From Fomes fomentarius (lineage: Eukaryota; Basidiomycota; Agaricomycetes; Polyporales; Polyporaceae): 64,000 nt of DNA. Below the pieces are notes generated by a model that searched no databases, was not told the origin of the DNA, and saw nothing but the letters and a program-made list of their open reading frames with translations. Shown piece by piece: positions 1-11,067 of the stretch. Position 1 is the stretch's first letter; each line of letters opens with the position of its first letter. The translations under genes and the position numbers were made by a program. Where the stretch lies: the NCBI GenBank assembly GCA_022606135.1, contig JABYQN010000006.1:992001-1056000 (forward strand). The letters run 5' to 3'.

Positions 1-802
1 CCACACAACGTCATACTGCGGTGGACTCACCTCTGAACGAATAATCCGGTGAACCCCTACATGTGCGGCACTGAGTCGGTCGCGTCGCCAATGATAGATA
101 GAATCTCGGGGCACATACATTGAAGAGGACTTCGGTGACAATGGTTCTGCATGGACGATATTAGCTTGCATACTCAGGTTTGATGGGTAGCAGGAGGTTT
201 ACGCACTTGTTGAGCAATGACAAAGCGTTTATGTTTCCATACTCCTTGACCAGGTACCAATAGACTTGGGACGACGTTCAGAGATGAGATTGACAGAATG
301 ATGTGGTATGGAAAACCCACTTGTATGGGATATCAGTGCCTATACGTCATGCACTCGTTCACCTTCAGATTGACACGGAAGGACAAGGAGCGACCTCACC
401 TGATGTATAGAGTCGGTAGCCCATACTACTGTTACCTGGGATAAGAATCTCAGTGTGCGCTTCATTTTTGAAGAATCATGATAGTACTCACGAGCATCTT
501 GGTATGCCAGGCGTCGCTGGTGTACCGGGTGTAGTAGTAATACATCTGAGAACAAGACACTGGACATGCATGAATGATCGAATAGACATTGTTCAGTTAT
601 GAAATGAACTCACGACCGTAGAGCCTGAAAGTAGTCCAGAACCACCGTTTATCACAATGTCATGCCTGTTCTCATGATACAACTTACACTCCAGAGATGA
701 TAACCCCAATAAGCAGTGCGCCCATCCTGCGGAGACCGATAAGCCGGTCTGGAAGGCTGAGTTCGTCACATGGAAACCGCACGTTTCGTCGATGACGGTC
801 AT
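1..802 (-). CDS. Seven-helix integral membrane protein, basidiomycete DUF6534-like family (3' part outside window)
   Basis: The gene runs leftward off the window, so only the N-terminal half (about 100 residues) is present. Exons read on the minus strand: 783-802 (starts MTVIDET), 688-726 (MGALLIGVIISGV), an 11-nt exon 614-624 (LYG), 492-559 (ends DAWHTKML), about 400-435 (VTVVWATDSIHQ), then exons giving ALISHT, a YWYLVKEYGNINALSLLNK segment, TIVTEVLFN and GFTGLFVQR. All joins use GT..AG and keep phase. The hydrophobic helices and the order of motifs (G-A-L-L-I-G, Y-G-L-S-C, D-S-I-H-Q-A-L-I-S-H, E-V-L-F-N-G) are those of the large mushroom family of about 300-residue plasma-membrane proteins. 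These have seven predicted helices, no known ligand and many paralogues per genome. The function is unknown; a receptor-like role is only a guess from topology. Confidence 0.82.
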
Positions 803-1863
803 CGTGGGCAGCCTGGTGTCGAGGTTTACCAGGAGAAGGCAGGAATTCGTTGAATCGAGGCACTACGAGAAGGGATGGCGAGAAGTGCGTATTTGAAGGA
901 GTAGAGCATGTGTACGCTGTCGAGCAACGTCGTCGAATGTTCCTGGGAAGCTCGCGGGACGAACTGTATTGAATACTCCCCGAGGAGGACAGGAAGTAGA
1001 AGTTGACCCACTCAATGAAAAGAACTTCCCTCTCGATCGAGTGATCAAGCGAACTACATCACTTGGGTCTTTGTGTTACGAGATCAGTACGCGGTGCCAT
1101 AACCCCAGACTTCGCGATTCACCGAAGCCCCGCCTCTTCGCCGTTCGCGTCGTTTCCTACGATAGACCACCTGCGCCACGCAGAGAAATCACGACCAGCG
1201 GAGCATAGACGTCATGAAACGGGCATTTTCCGTGCCTTGCAACGGAATGAGCATCGAGGCGGGCGAGAGAGGGGGCGAGATCGTCTGTGAATTCGGCTAC
1301 TGATACCATTTTGGCTGTTCTACTGACTCCCGCGATAGGGTCCCAGAAGTGACACGGGGCGGCTGAGGCTGAAGATGGCGATGGTAGTAATGCCAGTGCG
1401 AATGTTCTGTCAAGATATAGATATTGATACGTTGATATAGAATACGGGCTCTGACACGCGCGGCTTTGACAAGAGAGACGGCTCAACTGAAGGGTTGACT
1501 ACTGGAACTGAATATTGAGCACTGAGAACCATGAGTGCATGTGGGATGACCGCCAGCCACCGGCGGGCGCTTATACGACACGTGACACGTGACCTACCCG
1601 TTTTCCAGCGAGGCAACTGGCAGTTAGTACAACACTGTTCGCCAGCTTTCCTGTCCCCAACCAGTCTCTGTTTTCTCTGCTGTGTTCCTCTCATGGCGGT
1701 CAGTAGCGTGCCTGCATTGTCTGCAATGTGTTTTGATACCCTGTTAGACTCGGTGCTCCGCTGCTCTTCGCACCTTCTCGAGGACATGTCGCGCGACGCG
1801 GTCAGTCCCCGAGGTTGCTTGCTTCGCGCCACATAACTCACTGACTTGGCACATCTACTGCAG
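803..1863. other. Intergenic region between the membrane protein gene and MRPL12
   Basis: About 1 kb between two divergent genes. No open frame here shows a recognisable domain. The missing first exon of MRPL12 (start codon and two bases of a split codon) should lie in the right-hand part, roughly 1690-1840, but I could not fix it. A tandem pair of CACGTG boxes lies at 1579-1592. Confidence 0.6.
1579..1592. promoter_or_regulatory. Tandem E-box pair CACGTGACACGTGA
   Basis: Two perfect CACGTG palindromes separated by a single A, both with the 3' flank GA. CACGTGA is the core bound by Cbf1-type and other bHLH factors in fungi. The pair is about 270 nt upstream of the first confirmed MRPL12 exon and about 780 nt from the start of the divergent membrane protein gene, so it probably belongs to the MRPL12 promoter. 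The binding factor is inferred. Confidence 0.45.
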
Positions 1864-2651
1864 TACACTCGCGGGCCCTTCACGATGCCTTGCAACGGCC
1901 GCGGCACCATCGACATCATCACCCGCGCCTCCTCCGCCGCCAGCGGACCCGAAGCTGAACAAAATCGTTGACGAGATCTCTGGTCTCACCCTTCTCCAGG
2001 CGGCGGACCTCGTCACCATTTTGAAGGTGTGCATCCAGGTCCATTCCATGCTACACGGCACGCTTCGCAAGCTACATGTGGATGACACTCATCGTCGGAT
2101 GTCTGTAGGCACGATTGAACATTAAGGAGATTGCCATGCCTGCCGCCGCGCCAGCAGCGGCACCAGCAGCAGCAGCCGAGGAGAGCGAAGCGGTACGTCC
2201 TATTCGTCATATGCCACGAGGAATCTTTGAAGTATGAACGCATATGCATGGAATGCATTGGGGGTCCCAGGAGAAGCCGAAGGAGAAGACCGTATTCAAC
2301 GTGAAGCTTGAGGCCTTTGATGCAGCCGCGAAGCCTAAAATCATCCGCGAGGTCAAGGCCATGGTTCCGAATCTCACGCTAATCGAGGTACGTCGTCGTT
2401 TTGTCTTCTGCCGCAAGGTGTCCATGTCACTCCTTTCTCGCATCTTCCCTACTCCGTATTTCTTTGCCTCTCATGTCTTCCGTCGACCTTCATTTGACCT
2501 CCCTTCTTCCACAACCGGGTGTACCCTCTATCAGGCAAAGAAGTTCGTCGAGTCGCTGCCGCAAACTCTCAAGGAGAACTTGTCGAAAGAGGACGCAGAG
2601 AAGCTGAAAAAGACGTTCACGGACCTCGGTGCGACCGTCGTGCTCGAGTAG
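1864..2651 (+). CDS. MRPL12: Mitochondrial ribosomal protein L7/L12 (5' exon unresolved)
   Basis: Large-subunit stalk protein of the mitochondrial ribosome that recruits translation GTPases. Confirmed exons are about 1864-2026, 2109-2192, 2271-2387 and 2535-2651, phase-consistent from the second exon on. The first gives a basic, Ala/Ser-rich leader like a mitochondrial presequence and then the N-terminal dimerisation segment (IVDEISGLTLLQAADLVTIL, ARLNIKEIAMP). An Ala-rich hinge follows. The C-terminal domain reads EKTVFNVKLEAFDAAAKPK, IIREVKAMVPNLTLIEAKKF, VESLPQTLKENLSKEDAEKL and ends GATVVLE. This is the full L7/L12 architecture at normal length (over 159 aa). The first confirmed exon begins with the third base of a codon and contains no in-frame ATG, so a short upstream exon must carry the start. 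Its position is not established; several ATGs between 1693 and 1800 are possible. Confidence 0.9.
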
Positions 2652-3252
2652 GTCTTCGTCGTCTTCGTTCATACTTAGAAGGCCTGCGTCTAGGCCTAGG
2701 GGCCATGTCACCGTCGTGCATCGTACATTCTACACTAATGGTCATACTACTGCCTCGACTCCTTTCTTGCGTGCGATTCCATCCAGTCAGCGCATTGCTT
2801 GTTTTAGATCGGTCAAGTCGGAGACTGCGCTGTTCAAAAAGCGATGCCTACCCTTCCATTCATACACTGTATCGGTGAACACGGGGTCAAGAAGGTGGCA
2901 CCTTCCCTGCAACGATAGGGTGGCGCAGTGGCAGCCATAACGGGAAGGTAATCAGTTAATGTCCATGACGGCAGTACAGCGGATTATAGCTATTCATATA
3001 CAGGTGCGAGCCACGAGGCTCAGGAGCGGCTACATAACAGTAGTAGAGAGTACGGGGATAAGAGTAATGGAAGTGACAAAATGGTCGATGAACAGGGAGA
3101 GAACGAGGGAAGATTCGTCGGCGGCAGCTGCGCCCTGTGTGCGGGAGCGTAGAACGTCTCCGTCGAAAGCAAGCAGAATTGAGGCGCAGACTAAGAAAGC
3201 ATAAGCATACGTCCGGCGTCGCCAAGCTTGGCAACCATGCTAGCGTAGCCCA

Positions 3253-6241
3253 TCAGTCCTCGGAGAGGTATCGGTACTCGAAGCGAAAGTCGCTCTTCTT
3301 CCGTTGGCACCACGAACCTTCCCAGTCGAAGTAGACGTATACGCCCTGCTCGTACTCCTCCGTAATGGCCTGTGGCTCAGAGTGCCGCTGGAACCATGTA
3401 AGATACTTGACATGAAAACGCCACGACTGCCGCTTGAGCTCCTTCGCAGCGAGATACCTAGCGTATGACCGGTGAGTGATTGTCGCGAGGGGGAGCCTTG
3501 AGTGGCACGGTAGTGATGACTTACTGCTGGTAGGTGCCGGGGTGGTAGTAGAACACGTAGAAGAGCGTCTCGACGTCGAGTTGCGCGAAGATGCCAGGCG
3601 TGTTCAGCAGGTGATGGGGCACCTGCGGGTAGTACGATGGCGTCTGGATAGGGTTCCGAGGCACATAATACTTGGGCCTAGGTATGATCAACAGGACCGC
3701 CATGATATATCTGCAGTGCTGTAGACTTACTTCTCGGTGTCCTGCGGTTGCGGCATGGTCGAGTAGCTTCCCTGCAACAATTTGTGTACCTGATCAAGGT
3801 TTGACATCCGGTGTGGTGCTGCAGATGGACAATCAGTGAGCATGTACTCTACCCCACTACTGAAAATAGAGGACTTCAACGGGGATGGGAAGGAACAACG
3901 CACCCTTCTGCTTCACACTCTCGAACGACAATACCAAGTCTGATAGCGAGCCTGGGAACGCGGTCGTACGCGATTGCTGAACTTGCGTGGGCAGCTGTGA
4001 CGGCGCTGCGGATGGTGGCCGGGCACCAATCGTACCCGGTGCAAGTTTTGTGGGTTCCGCGTTATTGAGGGACACGCCAGGCGGGAACTGTGGCTGTTGT
4101 TGCGCAGGGAGCGGCATGGGCGATGTACCTGCAGATGCGCCGGGTGCGGTCCCTGAGGCGATAGGCAAGGCTTGTGCTTGTGTTGGCAACGGCGACGGAG
4201 TAGGCGGTGCTTGAACTGGTTGGACCGCTAATGATGATACACCGTTTGTTTGTGACGACGACGACGACGCCTGTTCTTGCTGTGCAGGATGCTAAAAAGA
4301 GGGTAACAGGTTGAGCATAGAAACATGCGGCCCCAACGTTGCGAACACGCACCAATACGCCTGGTGGTTGTAATGACGTTGGCGAGGATAACGATGCTGT
4401 AAACGCAAACATGCCGTCAACGATATTATCTTCGACTACATATGTCGGTCACCTCAGGACCGACCTTTCCGTGCCACGGTGCGTTGTGGAGAAGATGTCG
4501 CTGCGGGCGCACCGATCGAACTGGGAACCGCGTCAAACAGCGCAGGGGAGCTGTGAGCAGAGTACATCGAGTCGTCTGGCTGATGAGATACGGACGCAGC
4601 AGACGAGAGCATCGGACTTGTTACAGAAGGATGCGTGAGACTCGGTGATGAGGTAACAGCAGAACGTTGGTCTGGCGGTATAGAACTTGACGCACTTGTC
4701 GACACTGACGGTGTCGGCGGTACAACAGTCGCTTGTGAAGATGGCGGTTGTGGTGGTTGTGTTTGTACCGAAGACGACGGTGCAACAGCTGCTGCAGCGA
4801 CCTTTGCATATCCTGCTGGAGGATTTCGTGGTGGCGCTGGCGCCTTGACCATACTTGCTACTGATTGCTGCGCGAAATTAGCATGCGGCGGTGGTTTCGG
4901 CGCTGGGAGAATTGGTCAGTGTGATTCAAACAACGGTCCTATATGCCAGCGTACGTTCTGTCACTATTGATTGCTCTGAGAAACCGAGTCAGTGCAGTCA
5001 AGAGGATATGCATCGTCTAGCGTACTTCGTGGTTGCAATGTGGTCACGGCTTTCTTCAGCACTGGACTATCTCGTTTGTTACTACTTGCCACACTTTCCT
5101 CGTCATGCTTCTTCGACGGCGTTCGTAATGGCAGGTCTACAGATAGTGAAATACGATGACGGAAGGATCAGCAACATAGATGACATACCTTCACTTGCTT
5201 CTTCCGATTCCTCACTGTCGCTCTCATCATGGGGAATACGGAACTTCTCCTCCTCCTCGTCGAGGTTCAGATCGTCATATACACCCTCATACTCCTCAAA
5301 GTCTTCATCCTTTCATGAGAACGTGAGAATGTGTCTGTACATTAGAAGCGAGGAGACGTACTGTATTGCTCTCCACGAAGAACTTCACGTCTTCCTGCAG
5401 TTCAATCACTTTGTCTGTGGCCAAAGTGCCATTGTCGAGTAACCGCAGAATAATCTCCAGTCGACTGATGTGCCACTTCCGCCGGTCGTTCAGCCTCTCC
5501 AGCGCCTCTAGCCGTTCCGCCGCTGCCCCTCCCGACTTGTTCTTCTTCTTTCCCCCTCCTTGCAGGGTCTCGATCTCCGCTTCTGCCGTCTCAGCTTGCA
5601 CCATGAGCTCATCCATCATTTGTTGTACCCATGCTGTTGTGTCGGCCTTCTCCTGTGCTTTCGGGTCGAGCTTCGCCGACTGGGTGAGACCCTCCTTTGA
5701 GAATGCCTTTGTCTTCATCTCCTTCTCGCAAGCTTTGAATCTCTCCATTTGCTGAGTACGAGAAGGGCGTTACAGGGGGTTGTGAGCCACCATGTGAAAG
5801 TGTCCCGAACAAAGTCATTAGCATACGCAAACCTTGGTATGGCGACGATGCCACAGTCCGCACGCGTCCTTCCCCCTCGAGAGCTCACAAGGGGGGTGTA
5901 ATAAGGAGTGCAGTTCATGATTCAAGAACTCACCGTCTCTATTAGCTTACGGTTCTCCAGCAATGCCGACTTGTCCTTGATGTCATTGCTCGCAACCCAT
6001 GTCTTGATTTGGTCCCGCAAACGCTGCAGTTTCTTGATTTGTGTCTTCAAATCAGTCTCCAGCTTCTCCTTCTGGGTCTGATTCGTGGAGGCTTGCATCT
6101 TGTCGTATATGCTCTCGAAGAGCTCGACCCCCTCCGCGACCTTCTTCAAGGTGCGGTCGATTTCCGCTGCGTAGGCTATGGTTGAGTATACAATGCATTT
6201 GAAGTCGTTTTGCACGTACTTTGCAGCTTTCTTGCTGCCAT
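3253..6241 (-). CDS. NOT3: CCR4-NOT complex subunit Not3/Not5
   Basis: Subunit of the CCR4-NOT complex, which deadenylates mRNA and affects transcription. The start is secure: exon 6220-6241 gives MAARKLQ, a 53-nt intron follows, and exon 5934-6166 continues [18 protein letters not shown], the invariant opening of the Not3 N-terminal domain. Exon 5362-5751 continues that coiled-coil domain ([17 protein letters not shown]). The next exon is acidic ([20 protein letters not shown]). A long Pro/Ser/Gln/Ala-rich linker fills about 3860-5150 over several exons. The C-terminal NOT box is complete: [80 protein letters not shown] and the end [11 protein letters not shown]. Total length is about 750 residues, typical for Not3/5. 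Exons inside the linker were not all resolved. The gene is head-to-head with BEM1 and convergent with MRPL12. Confidence 0.95.
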
Positions 6242-7574
6242 GCTACGATATGGACGGATGCAGGAATAGTTAAGTCAGGGAGAAGTATGGGGCGAGAGTG
6301 TCAAGGCGCTTGAACACAGGGATGATGGAGCCGTATTTGTGCCCCTAATTTGGACCTCGGTCATGTGACCTGCCACATTCGATTGGTTCCAGGATGCATT
6401 TGGACACGTTCAGACGATGTGCATGAGTACGGGTGCATAAACTGACCAACGCGTGCTAGTAATACAATAGTTGCCAGCAGGAACACACAGACGCAAGAAC
6501 ATATGCGGTATGAAATAAAGGTGCGATTGTCACTGTGTCAGATCTCGATCAGTGTAGCCTCAAAGAGCGTCTGATCATGAGGATTGTGAGGGTACCATGA
6601 CCCATACAACATACTGTATAGTGAGTGACATCGATGTACACAGATATGTAGTATCATACAGGCCCTAGGTAGCATAATTGCAGTGGAAGGCAGCTGTAGG
6701 CGCGGGTATCCTAAGCGAATCGCGCGGCAGTAGTGTAGCTAGACATCGAAGGTCCTGTACGTCGTGAAACCGATACAAACGAATACAGCAATGCTCACAG
6801 ATCCAAGACTTGGGGTCCATGACTGAAGCGCGACGGAGTCTATTCTCGCCGCTCGGTCTATTCCCGAAGACCGCAGCATTTGAACAAGATGGCAACGTCG
6901 CCTAGGCTGACGCGGTGGATATGAGCAACGTCGCCATGGAATAATACTGATTCCTGGGACAGTGCACCGGCAAGGGCCTGAAAGGGCCCGCTGCCGCCTA
7001 ATCAAGGTCAGAAGCTCGGGTCAGAAATCAGGAAGTGGATACTGGAGGTCGAACTGAAAGAGAACCCTGATCATAGGCCCAGATGCCGACTACGGGCTGA
7101 CTGAAGGTTGCGGCGGTTGAGAGATGGCAGCTCCCAACCACAGCCTAGCGGCGACCGGGGAGAGACCGTCAAAGCATCTCACCCGCTGATGGGATCACTG
7201 ACGTACTAGTGGCTAATTGACAGAATGTGTTTGCGACATACGCAGCTGTCCAAAAAGAGGGGACGAGTGCAGGTGTGAGAGGTAGGAGAGGTATGGGAAG
7301 AAGAAGGGGAGGAAGACGACTCCGAGGTGCCAATAGTCGGAGGACGATCTGCCGGGGATGGACCCGGATGCTCGCGCACTCTGATTGGTCCCAAAGCGGC
7401 TTGATGTGCCATATTTGGAAGCGCAACAATTGGAAGCTATCCGTGGGAAAGTTGCATCTGAGGGAGAAGAGAGGATAGGTCGGACATGTCTCGCAGATAA
7501 TACACCCTGCGGGTTCCCTTCTCGTTCTCTCCTTTGCCTCACGCCTTTTCACGACAACTTACTATCCTTTCGCT
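6242..7574. other. Divergent intergenic region, NOT3 / BEM1
   Basis: About 1.3 kb between two divergent start codons. Small open frames on both strands show no domain and no supporting splice pattern. It must hold the promoters and 5' UTRs of both genes. No gene seen. Confidence 0.6.
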
Positions 7575-9693
7575 ATGAAGTCCCTCCGTAAGTCATTGAA
7601 CGGCCACAAAGACCACCACCACCACCACATCTCTACTCCCGCTCCCCTCCCTGCTCTCTCCAAGCCCGTGACGGCTATTCAGCCCCCCAAGAAGGTTATC
7701 AGAGCCCTCGGCTCATACAAGTCCACTGCACCTCAGGAACTCTCTTTTGAAAAGGGCGACTTCTTCCATGTCTTGGTCGATAACGGCGGATTGTGGTATG
7801 AGGCTCACAATCCCATGACCGGTGCTCGAGGACTCGTTCCTGCGGACTTGTTCGAGGAGTTTACGAAAGGTGCTGCTACGTGAGTTCAATTGTCCATTTT
7901 TTTTGTAAGCTCTGAGTCCAATAGGCCTCAGGTCGCGATCCCCCAAACATCCTAGTCCGGCCGACCGCATGTCCAGTATATCAAGTGCGAAAACATCCCC
8001 CACATCCCCGAAGCTCAAGACATACTACGCAATCGTCCTTCATGACTTCAACGCTGAGCGCGCAGATGAGCTAGATGCGAAATCCGGGGATCCAATCACG
8101 GTTGTCGCACAGTCGAATCGTGAATGGTTCGTTGCGAAACCCATAGGCCGTCTCGGACGACCAGGTCTTATCCCCGTATCCTTCGTCGAGATACGTGACC
8201 CAGCCACAGCACAGCCAATCGAGGACGTCTTGCAACTGATCGACAGCGGCGAGCTCCCTCGTGTGGAGGAATGGAAGCGTGCGGTCCTGAACTATAAGGC
8301 GAACAGCATCTCCTTGGGTGTCTTGGACGACTCCACGTCCGCGCCCTTCAGACAGTCTACGACTCCAATCGAGCCTACTATCATGGTACAGGGCGCCACA
8401 CCACTACCATCAGAACAGCCACCAGAAGATCCGCCTCGTCCCTCTTCGCCCAAACTCCTACCTGAGGGCATTCTGCTCTCCGCCGAAGTGAAGTCGTACC
8501 ACTACGAGGCGGAAGAGTATTGGTTCCGGGTTCAGGCCATCTACCAGCCTTACGGTGATTCTCGCTCCCAGTCACTTCCCCCTGCTAAGGAACTAGTCCT
8601 TTTCCGTTCCTACAACGACTTCTACGATTTCCAGGTCGAGTTGCTCGACACCTTCCCTTATGAAGCAGGTCGTCCAGACTCCAGCACAAGAGTGCTACCT
8701 TATATGCCCGGGCCGGTAGACGTCGTCGACAACGAGATTACACTGAGTAGGCGAGAGGAATTGGACGAGTACCTTCACAAGCTGTGCGGACTGAAGACCT
8801 ACGCGCGATACATTCTAGAACACACCCTCGTCCGTTCGTTCTGCTCGCTCAAGCCTGGAGATGGCGAGGTGAATGTGGAGCCACGGCGAGGCGAAATGGA
8901 GGCCCTACGCAAATCCTCATATGAGGTGGAGCGACAGAGCTACGTTGATCCCAATGCGGCTGCTGACCAAATGTCTCGTCTGCGGGTCACGCCACATCCT
9001 GATAACCGTATGAGCGACGCGTCTCGATACGAAGACGAGGCAGACGTTGCGTCTGGTGATCAATATGGTCAGCCAAACGGGAGTCACGCCCGGTCTCAGT
9101 CTCGAACAGCCAACCATCAACGTGCAGATTCCCAGAACTCGCTACGTCGCCCACCCAACTCGCTCCCACTCCGTTCCCACTCACCTCAAGTCACTTCCCA
9201 ATCCTACTCCCGCACCCACTCCCCAGCACCCAGTCGCGACATCCCACGAAGTCGCACCCCGCTCGAAATTGACCCACACGAAGCAAACGCAACCTCTCGC
9301 TCTTCGCTAGCATCGTCACACGACCCTTCGCCAGTGTCGATGCGCTCCTCACAGGCCGGCTCTGTGCAGACCGCAGCGACATCCGCATCAGGGCGTTCAC
9401 GCTCAGCGTCAAACGCGGCGTACAACCCACCGATTTCCGCAACGAACCCCAATGCTGCGTTCTTAAAGATCAAAATCTTCGACCGGGTATCAGACGACCT
9501 CGTTGCTATACGCGTGCATCCGAAAGTCACGCATGGACAACTAATGGACAAGGTTCAGGCGCGCCTGGGCGGGAACGTGCTTGCGCTACGGTATCGCGAC
9601 AGCCTGAGCAACGAGTTCGTACCCCTCGGCAACGATAGCGATCTCCGTGGCTGGCTAGACAGCACGGACCGCCACGTCCTCTACGCAGAGTGA
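7575..9693 (+). CDS. BEM1: Cell-polarity scaffold Bem1/Scd2 (SH3-SH3-PX-PB1)
   Basis: Scaffold linking active Cdc42, its exchange factor Cdc24 and PAK kinases at growth tips. Exons 7575-7879 and 7932-9693 flank a 52-nt intron and together give exactly 689 codons (688 aa). Domains in order: SH3-1 at about 43-98 (IRALGSYKSTAPQELSFEKG), SH3-2 at about 128-190 (YYAIVLHDFNAERADELDAK, IPVSFVEI), PX at about 283-414 (FRSYNDFYDFQVELLDTFP, then an LPYMPGP loop), a Ser/Arg/His-rich linker at about 415-605, and a C-terminal PB1 at about 611-688 (LKIKIFDRVSDDLVAIRVHP), which in Bem1 binds the PB1 of Cdc24. All four domains are complete. The N-terminus carries a run of six codons around 7611-7632 encoding histidines, part of a low-complexity leader and not a vector tag. 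NOT3 is divergent. Confidence 0.96.
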
Positions 9694-11067
9694 TGCGTCG
9701 CAGTGACGCGTTACGGTGATGTGTTGGATAGGGACTCTTCTACCTCGACTGGCTCTTGACATTCTGAGCGGATCGCACGCACATACCATATATATTGCGG
9801 TACGCGTACATAATGGCTTCGATTTGTTCTGCCTCGTCACATATCCCTTGTCTTCTTCATTGCTTGAGAAACTATTTTATTATCCTACGATGTTTTCGTG
9901 TACGTTCCATGTTTCGTTCGATGTCTGTTTCGCGCCAGTAATCACTTGCATATGGCGACTTCTCACTAGGTTTGTGTGCCTCTATGTAGCACTCTGTACT
10001 CTTGATGTTCTGTGCTCCCGAGTCGTACATCACTATCGACGTTTCGTATGCGCATCTGCGGTAGCATCTACCTCGATGAGCTCGCGACTGACTAGACCAG
10101 TGCTTGGTAGAGCTACCAAGTGTGTGGCGGTACGTATACGTACTACCTTGAGTCACGTCTAGATCAGGCAACCGTCTTAGTTGCGAGATTCTCTCCCCTC
10201 AGGATGATCCTCGGGACTACACCACCTCAGAAGGATCTTAAGGTTCGTGTTGCATCTTCAGTTCGTGCCTGCTGTACTCAAATCGACGCAACAGTGACAC
10301 ATAGAGCAGTCCGTCGGTTCATGAATACTTTGGTCTCAGCATATGACAACCCGTTCAGGTGTAATTGACGTGCTAACTCGGACAGACGTGCGAGACCCTG
10401 CAACGGAGACCTCAGGTTGTGGTAATACCAGCCGTTTGTGAGTACATTAGCAGTGACTTATGAAATGGGGAATTCTTCACTCGATCCAGTTCAGTGTCAA
10501 AGTGGCAAGCTTCTTTTTGCGAAGCATGTAGTATGTGGGGCAGGTCGCAACTGCCTTCGCCGCCGTGCAGTGTCAACTGGTATCTGGCCCATTTCCATGT
10601 CCAAAATATGCATAGCTGTGGGAGATGGTCTGACATGTCTGTCAGTGTGTGTGAGATGAGTACCGCCCTTCACAAACATCGCCGCGGTGGCCGTCGTAGA
10701 TACCCGCGCGCCGTGGCTGGCATACTGACTCACCCAGCTCCGAGCCTGAAATCGACAATAAAGGATTCGGAAGGGTTCTGTGCAGTGAAGTAGTGTTCTT
10801 CGGAGATGAGTGTGGTAAACCTGGAAGAGCGGTGGCGCGCCACCTACAATAAATAGTACTGTACTGACGCAGCGTAGGCGCCCGTCACCGTACCGCTCAA
10901 GCGTGCTGCAACCGCGTTGCAGGACGCCTCCACTCCTACTTAGAAACGCCGGTACTATATTCCCACATCGTCCACGTCCTCGCAGCATGCTCTGACGGCT
11001 CACCACGATTCTTTCTTGCTCGACGGACCGATAATACTACCAACGGCTACTCCTGCCTGCCGGAGAA
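9694..11067. other. Intergenic region between BEM1 and the GAR protein gene
   Basis: About 1.4 kb between the BEM1 stop and the next start on the same strand. Open frames are short, without domains and without convincing splice joins. It should hold the BEM1 3' UTR and the promoter of the large gene. Nothing else recognised. Confidence 0.6.

Noticed and set aside
7611..7632. Run of histidine codons at the Bem1 N-terminus resembling an affinity tag
   Set aside because: Surrounding sequence is natural fungal coding DNA with introns; a short CAC repeat in a low-complexity leader.
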